From: Lingula anatina
Lineage: Eukaryota; Brachiopoda; Lingulata; Lingulida; Lingulidae
DNA: 64,000 nt
Reading direction: 5' to 3'
Assembly (NCBI RefSeq): GCF_001039355.2
Contig: NW_019773670.1
Coordinates: forward strand, 540,548 to 604,547
In this document: positions 59,901 through 64,000 of the stretch, piece by piece
How the letters are laid out: every line of letters starts with the position of its first letter
Numbering within the stretch: the stretch's first letter is position 1
Notes under the pieces: model-generated
What the model was told of the DNA's origin: nothing
The model's input: only the letters and a program-made list of their open reading frames with translations
Database searches by the model: none
Position numbers and translations under genes: made by a program

Positions 59901-61183
59901 GAGAGAATAGTGCAGTGGGCAACAATGGTAAACAAAACGAAACTACCGGACACTGAGAAGCTTTTCGACGAAAACTCTTTGCAAGATACAACCACGGTTA
60001 GCCCTTGGGACCTTTTGAAAGCACCAAGACTTATTGCGAGGACCGCGGTGGTATCGTTTGGCTGGTAATGTGTTTATACAATCTTTTCACCTCAACACGT
60101 GTTTTAGGATCCATTAATAATGTCAATGGCGACAAAATGCATCCTGCATAGAGGTCGATGTCTCTTTTATCTGTTAAGATTGCTATATATTTTTTTGCCA
60201 TACTGAAGTGAGGATTTATAACTTAAATTAGTTTAACCATTTAACATAATTGCCGAATAAAAAAATGGAGTTGATTCATAAGAAACCTTTAAAGTTATCT
60301 TTTTTAAAATTGTCTGTTCAATTAACAGTTACTCTTCAATGCTGACCAAAGAACAACTGTACATGTATAATAGTAACATTTTAACAATTTAGGATCACAG
60401 TTGGAATGTCATGGTATGGTTTGACACTGAATCAGGGGTCCCTAGATGGTGACATCTTCATCAATTCTGTCGTGATGTCAGTAATCGACCTTATAGCTTA
60501 CTCATCGTTAATTATCATCAACAAAATTGGTAGGAGAACAACATACTGTGCCAGCATGTTGATTTCTGCCTTGTCTATGCTGTGTACAATACCGGTTCAT
60601 TTCTTTGCAGACAAAGGTTCGTGCCCTGTACCTTTTTAGGATCAACATAAACCCTTGACAGGTTGCAGTGACCTGATCAAAGGGATAGTTATTAGAACAC
60701 AGAAACCATATAAAGTACAGCACTTACCGTATAAGCATGCCTTAACTGACAAATGAAAGTTAATAGCGGAGGGAACATAGTATTAAGTGTGAGTAGTAAC
60801 ACATTTCTTCAAGCGAAAGAGAAAAAAAAATAATAATAAATCAATCGGTACCAGTAAAACGTGGCAAGGGGCCTTTTGTATAGGTACAAATATCACGGAT
60901 ATCAATTTGTACGTTACTTCCATCTTTCTAGACAGAGCAGCCACCGGTATCGGCTTCAATACGTTGTACACCATAGGAAAGCTAGGTCTCAGTGGCTGTT
61001 TCACCCTTCTTTTCATGTGGAATGGCGAATTCTATCCAACGGCCTTACGGAACTTTGGACTAGGTTTAGGATGTACATTCGGCCGTGTTGGGGCCATTGT
61101 ATCACCAATTGTTATGGTCAGTAAAATTATGACTCCAGTGATAATGGTACTTCATTTTACCTATTATTTATTTATTTATTCAT

Positions 61184-61218
<35 letters not shown>

Positions 61219-62170
61219 CCTTTTGGGGGTAGGGATTGGGGCGATTTTTTCTCCATTAAACTGTTTCTGTACAGCTCAAGTAAGAAATGTTTAAGCATTT
61301 TGCCGTTCTAACACAAAACATTGTACAGTTTTTCGCTCATTGAGCTTATTTCACAATTGTATCTAAATCAAAACCGAGAAAAAGTAAGTATTCCAATATT
61401 CATCATAAAGATTGTTTAAGGTAATAAGCAGAGACCCCCGTACGTCATCAAAAACGTCATTCTTATTATGAAGTTATATTCCAACAATTCACTATTTGAC
61501 AGGACCGTTTTCTGCGGATAATGGCGAAATACGTACCAGTTTTCTCAATTATGTTAATGAAAATAAATTGATTTAAGCTGGTTTATACGGTTTATACTTT
61601 CTAACACATATATTTGTAGGACCAACTCGGAGAACATCCCGTTCTTGGTAACACTGTTCCTCTGATATTGTTTGGCTGCATGGCATTGTTCTGTGCTTTG
61701 AGTGGTCTATATCTCCCCGAAACCGCCCACAAACACCTGCCAGAGACCTTGGAAGATGCTGAAAACTTTGGAGTTGAACGGTTTGTTATATGCTTATCTG
61801 ACGACACCTTCAAATCTCTTTTCTTCATTTCATACCTGTAATCCACTCTCGCTCTCTCTCTCCCTCTCTTCATCTCTCTCCCCCCTTTCTCTCTCTCCCA
61901 CACACGCACAGCACAGACACACACAACAGCCAAAGCTGTATTCGAAACAAACAAATTTCACTTCCTTCTCAAAAAATATGTTTCGATAACTATTTTTAAT
62001 GTCGTAAAGACGGGATATAGATGATTTATAGGCAAGACATCTTATGACATCGGTACAACAGGTACATAGATGTAGTATAATCATACCCGAAAATACATTT
62101 CAGGTATAAGAAGGCTGTCTACAAAATGTCCGGTGAGACAACTGCCCCAGTATTTGAAATGGAATCTTAA
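56922..62170 (+). CDS. SLC22-like membrane transporter, copy 7 (10 exons, 545 aa)
   Basis: Exons: 56922-57064, 57278-57488, 58296-58399, 58915-59069, 59415-59583, 59846-60064, 60393-60616, 60932-61116, 61620-61780, 62104-62170. All are in phase and open. It starts MDFDKVVQLVGEFGRIQLR, the second subfamily type shared with copy 8. The full motif set is present: loop sequons and cysteines in exon 2, PESPRWLLSRGR, NKIGRR, EFYPT, and GRVGAIVSP with Arg at 460. Residue 370 is Tyr. The central loop in exon 6 is the most divergent in the array (KLPDTEKLFDENSLQDTTTV). Exon 8 starts DRAATG instead of ESPST. Exon 2, the last third of exon 5, and exon 9 are far closer to copies 1-5 than the rest. A poly(A) signal is at 62523-62528. 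Confidence 0.91.
61155..61218. repeat. (TTTA)n microsatellite in intron 8 of copy 7
   Basis: Regular TTTA/ATTT tetranucleotide run starting about 40 bases after the exon 8 donor. Confidence 0.9.
61846..61926. repeat. (CT)n-(CA)n microsatellite, intron 9 of copy 7
   Basis: CT-rich run followed by a short CA-rich run, interrupted more than in copies 1-4. Confidence 0.85.
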
Positions 62171-63404
62171 TCATGTCACTATGCCATCTGGTGACACAGT
62201 TTGACGCACATGGGATAATTTTTGTAGCAGTCATCTCCTTTGGTCCTATGTGTCAGATGTTTTAAACAACAATCTGAATAATGCGATTTGGAATTGCGAT
62301 TGACTGAAATTGAGTTTTCACTAGTCAAATGTATTTCTACAAGAGGAACTGCATTTATTTCCACTGCCTTACTTTGGAAAATTACATCGATAACTGACTT
62401 TTCATATTTTACGTTTCGATGCGGCGCAACTTAGTGAAATTAAATTCTTTTAAAAACGTTAAAAACGCTAGACTGAAAATTGATTTGTTAAAATTCATTT
62501 GTGCAAACTGAACAAATTTGGTAATAAATTTAGGATCGACTTTAGAAGAACAAAAATATTAGTTCTTAGAAATTGGTTTATATTTTTTTTCTATTTCTCT
62601 TCTTGTTACTTTCAAGTAAATTTAAGTAAGTTAAAATAAATACACTAGTGGCAAGTTTATTCTGCGGACAGATACGTTTCACATATCGCCTGCCTCCAAA
62701 ATAACGAAAAAAGCCCCTGTTTTGGACCTACAGAGGGACTAACAAGACATCATCTCAAGACTGAGATAATTACCTGATCACCTTCACCTTAACAGGTAGT
62801 TCAGTTGTGACCAAGTCTGCCAGAACGAACAGACGAAACAGTCAACAGGTAAACCAAATATCTGGATCTATCATAAATGAAAAATTTCTGACTATCAAAA
62901 CTTAAATCCAATGAAACTATTTTCACATATATATATATCAACCTGTTTTTAACCATAATGGACCCGTTTCATATTCCACAGTATTGCTATTTAATTGCTT
63001 TACCAGTGTGCCCTTATTTTTAAGGCACGATTTATTTAATCGGGCTGTTTCTGCTGGCAGCACTGTTGCTAACAACAGTGACGTAGCAGTTTTGTTTAAT
63101 TTTTCTTGATTAGACTTGAAGTATTGGTCTTCATTTTTTTGTTTGCATTTTATGGCTCGACTTTGTCTAAAATAAAAGGGTTTTTTTCACAACGGATTCC
63201 AGGCCCACCCTCAGGATAAGGCGCTCGTGAGAAAATATACAAATATCATCGTCATTGAGCCCCTATAGGAACTGTTTATCTGAACATCTATTCTTCTATG
63301 GATTTTACACGTCTCCGCTAGCAACCCGCATATCTTTTGTTTATTTCTCATGTTAATAGATTCTCTGCAGATTGCATCCAGAGAACATACAAAGCGCACA
63401 GAAG
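62171..63404 (+). other. Spacer between copies 7 and 8
   Basis: It aligns to 55601-56921 over much of its length. The first 400 bases are the 3' flank of copy 7, and the last 450 match the DNA just before copy 7. About 300 bases in between are specific. No gene is seen. Confidence 0.6.
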
Positions 63405-63974
63405 ATGGACTTTGATGAAGTTGTCCAACTTGTTGGTGAGTTTGGAAGGATCCAGTTGCGTACAACGGCATTTTCTGGACTGGTGACGATGTCCACAGCT
63501 TTACAAATGATGGTGACTTTATTCATGCAACAGTCACCGCCACACAGGTACGTACGCCATACAGGTAAACTACTGAATGAAGAGTATGAAATACAATTAG
63601 CTGATGTAAAGTAATCAGCTTTGTGTAAAGGGAATAAGTGCAGATGTACATAAACATGCTGTGAGATACATGTATGTGGCAAAGGTACCATTGCAAAGTA
63701 TTAGATTGTTGATAGATCAATGAACAACGACCAACATATCATAAACTCTTATTTCTGTTAAAGGTGTGTCATCCCAGACCTGGCAAACGACACATTCAAA
63801 ATTCAAGATGCCTGGCACCAATATCTTATCAATCAAACCATTCCTGTAGACGAGAATGGGGAGTATGAGGGATGTCTGTGGCGTAGTGGAAATGATTCCG
63901 GAAATGGTAGTGTGTTGCCGTGCAAGGACTGGGTTTATGATACATCTGTATTCCCGAGAACGTTTCCTACAGAA
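63405..63974 (+). CDS. SLC22-like membrane transporter, copy 8 (exons 1-2, runs off window)
   Basis: Exon 1 is 63405-63547 and exon 2 is 63764-63974, both in phase and open, with a GTAAGT donor after exon 2. Exon 1 is almost the same as in copy 7 (MDFDEVVQLVGEFGRIQLR start). Exon 2 begins with unique changes (CVIPDLANDTFKIQDAW), then becomes nearly identical to all other copies from about 63810 on, keeping the sequons and cysteines. The remaining eight exons would lie beyond the window end. Confidence 0.88.
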
Positions 63975-64000
63975 GTAAGTCTTTATAATACAATATTTCT

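Noticed and set aside
1-64000. tRNA, rRNA, CRISPR or bacterial operon features
   Set aside because: None seen. The split-gene structure, poly(A) signals and LINE show animal nuclear DNA.

Overview
This is animal nuclear DNA, AT-rich and probably from a marine invertebrate. Genes are split into ten short exons with GT-AG introns. Introns and intergenic DNA are full of microsatellites, small DNA transposons and one L1-like retroelement. Two copies of a dispersed element that I recall from many aquatic invertebrates also occur. I cannot name the phylum or species from the sequence alone.

The window is one head-to-tail tandem array, all on the + strand, of SLC22-like transporter genes (organic cation/anion/zwitterion family of the major facilitator superfamily). 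There are eight copies with first exons at 1328, 9440, 20649, 31052, 42485, 49667, 56922 and 63405, plus a relic of the last two exons of a further copy (7635-8186). Every complete copy has the same ten exons with the same lengths and phases (143, 211, 104, 155, 169, 219, 224, 185, 161, 67 nt), giving a 545-residue protein. Copies 1, 2, 4 and 7 read open throughout. Copy 6 reads open with a 5-residue in-frame loss in exon 9. Copy 3 is a clear pseudogene: a frameshift in exon 2, a stop in exon 4 and most of exon 6 deleted. Copy 5 is open except for one TGA in exon 4. Copy 8 runs off the window after exon 2.

Layout: 1-1327 upstream DNA of copy 1; 1328-6959 copy 1; 7635-8186 relic; 9440-14896 copy 2; 15087-19412 degenerate L1-like element with target-site duplication; 20649-27459 copy 3 (pseudogene, with a 1.55-kb terminal-inverted-repeat insertion in intron 4); 27859-30479 several small DNA elements; 31052-41188 copy 4, with a 2.8-kb foldback element in intron 1; 42485-48299 copy 5; 49667-55600 copy 6; 56922-62170 copy 7; 63405-63974 start of copy 8. 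Copies 1-5 form one subfamily. Copies 7-8 form another (MDFD start). Copy 6 starts like copies 1-5 and ends like copy 7.

The main biological signals are these. Exons 2 and 9 are nearly identical across copies although their neighbouring exons have diverged, which suggests local gene conversion. A membrane position (residue 370) that in organic anion transporters holds a substrate-binding lysine varies strikingly among copies (Tyr, Lys, Asp, Phe). Copies 1-5 share a short upstream reading frame. A GATA-type box is kept in copies 1, 2, 4 and 6 and lost in the two damaged copies, 3 and 5.
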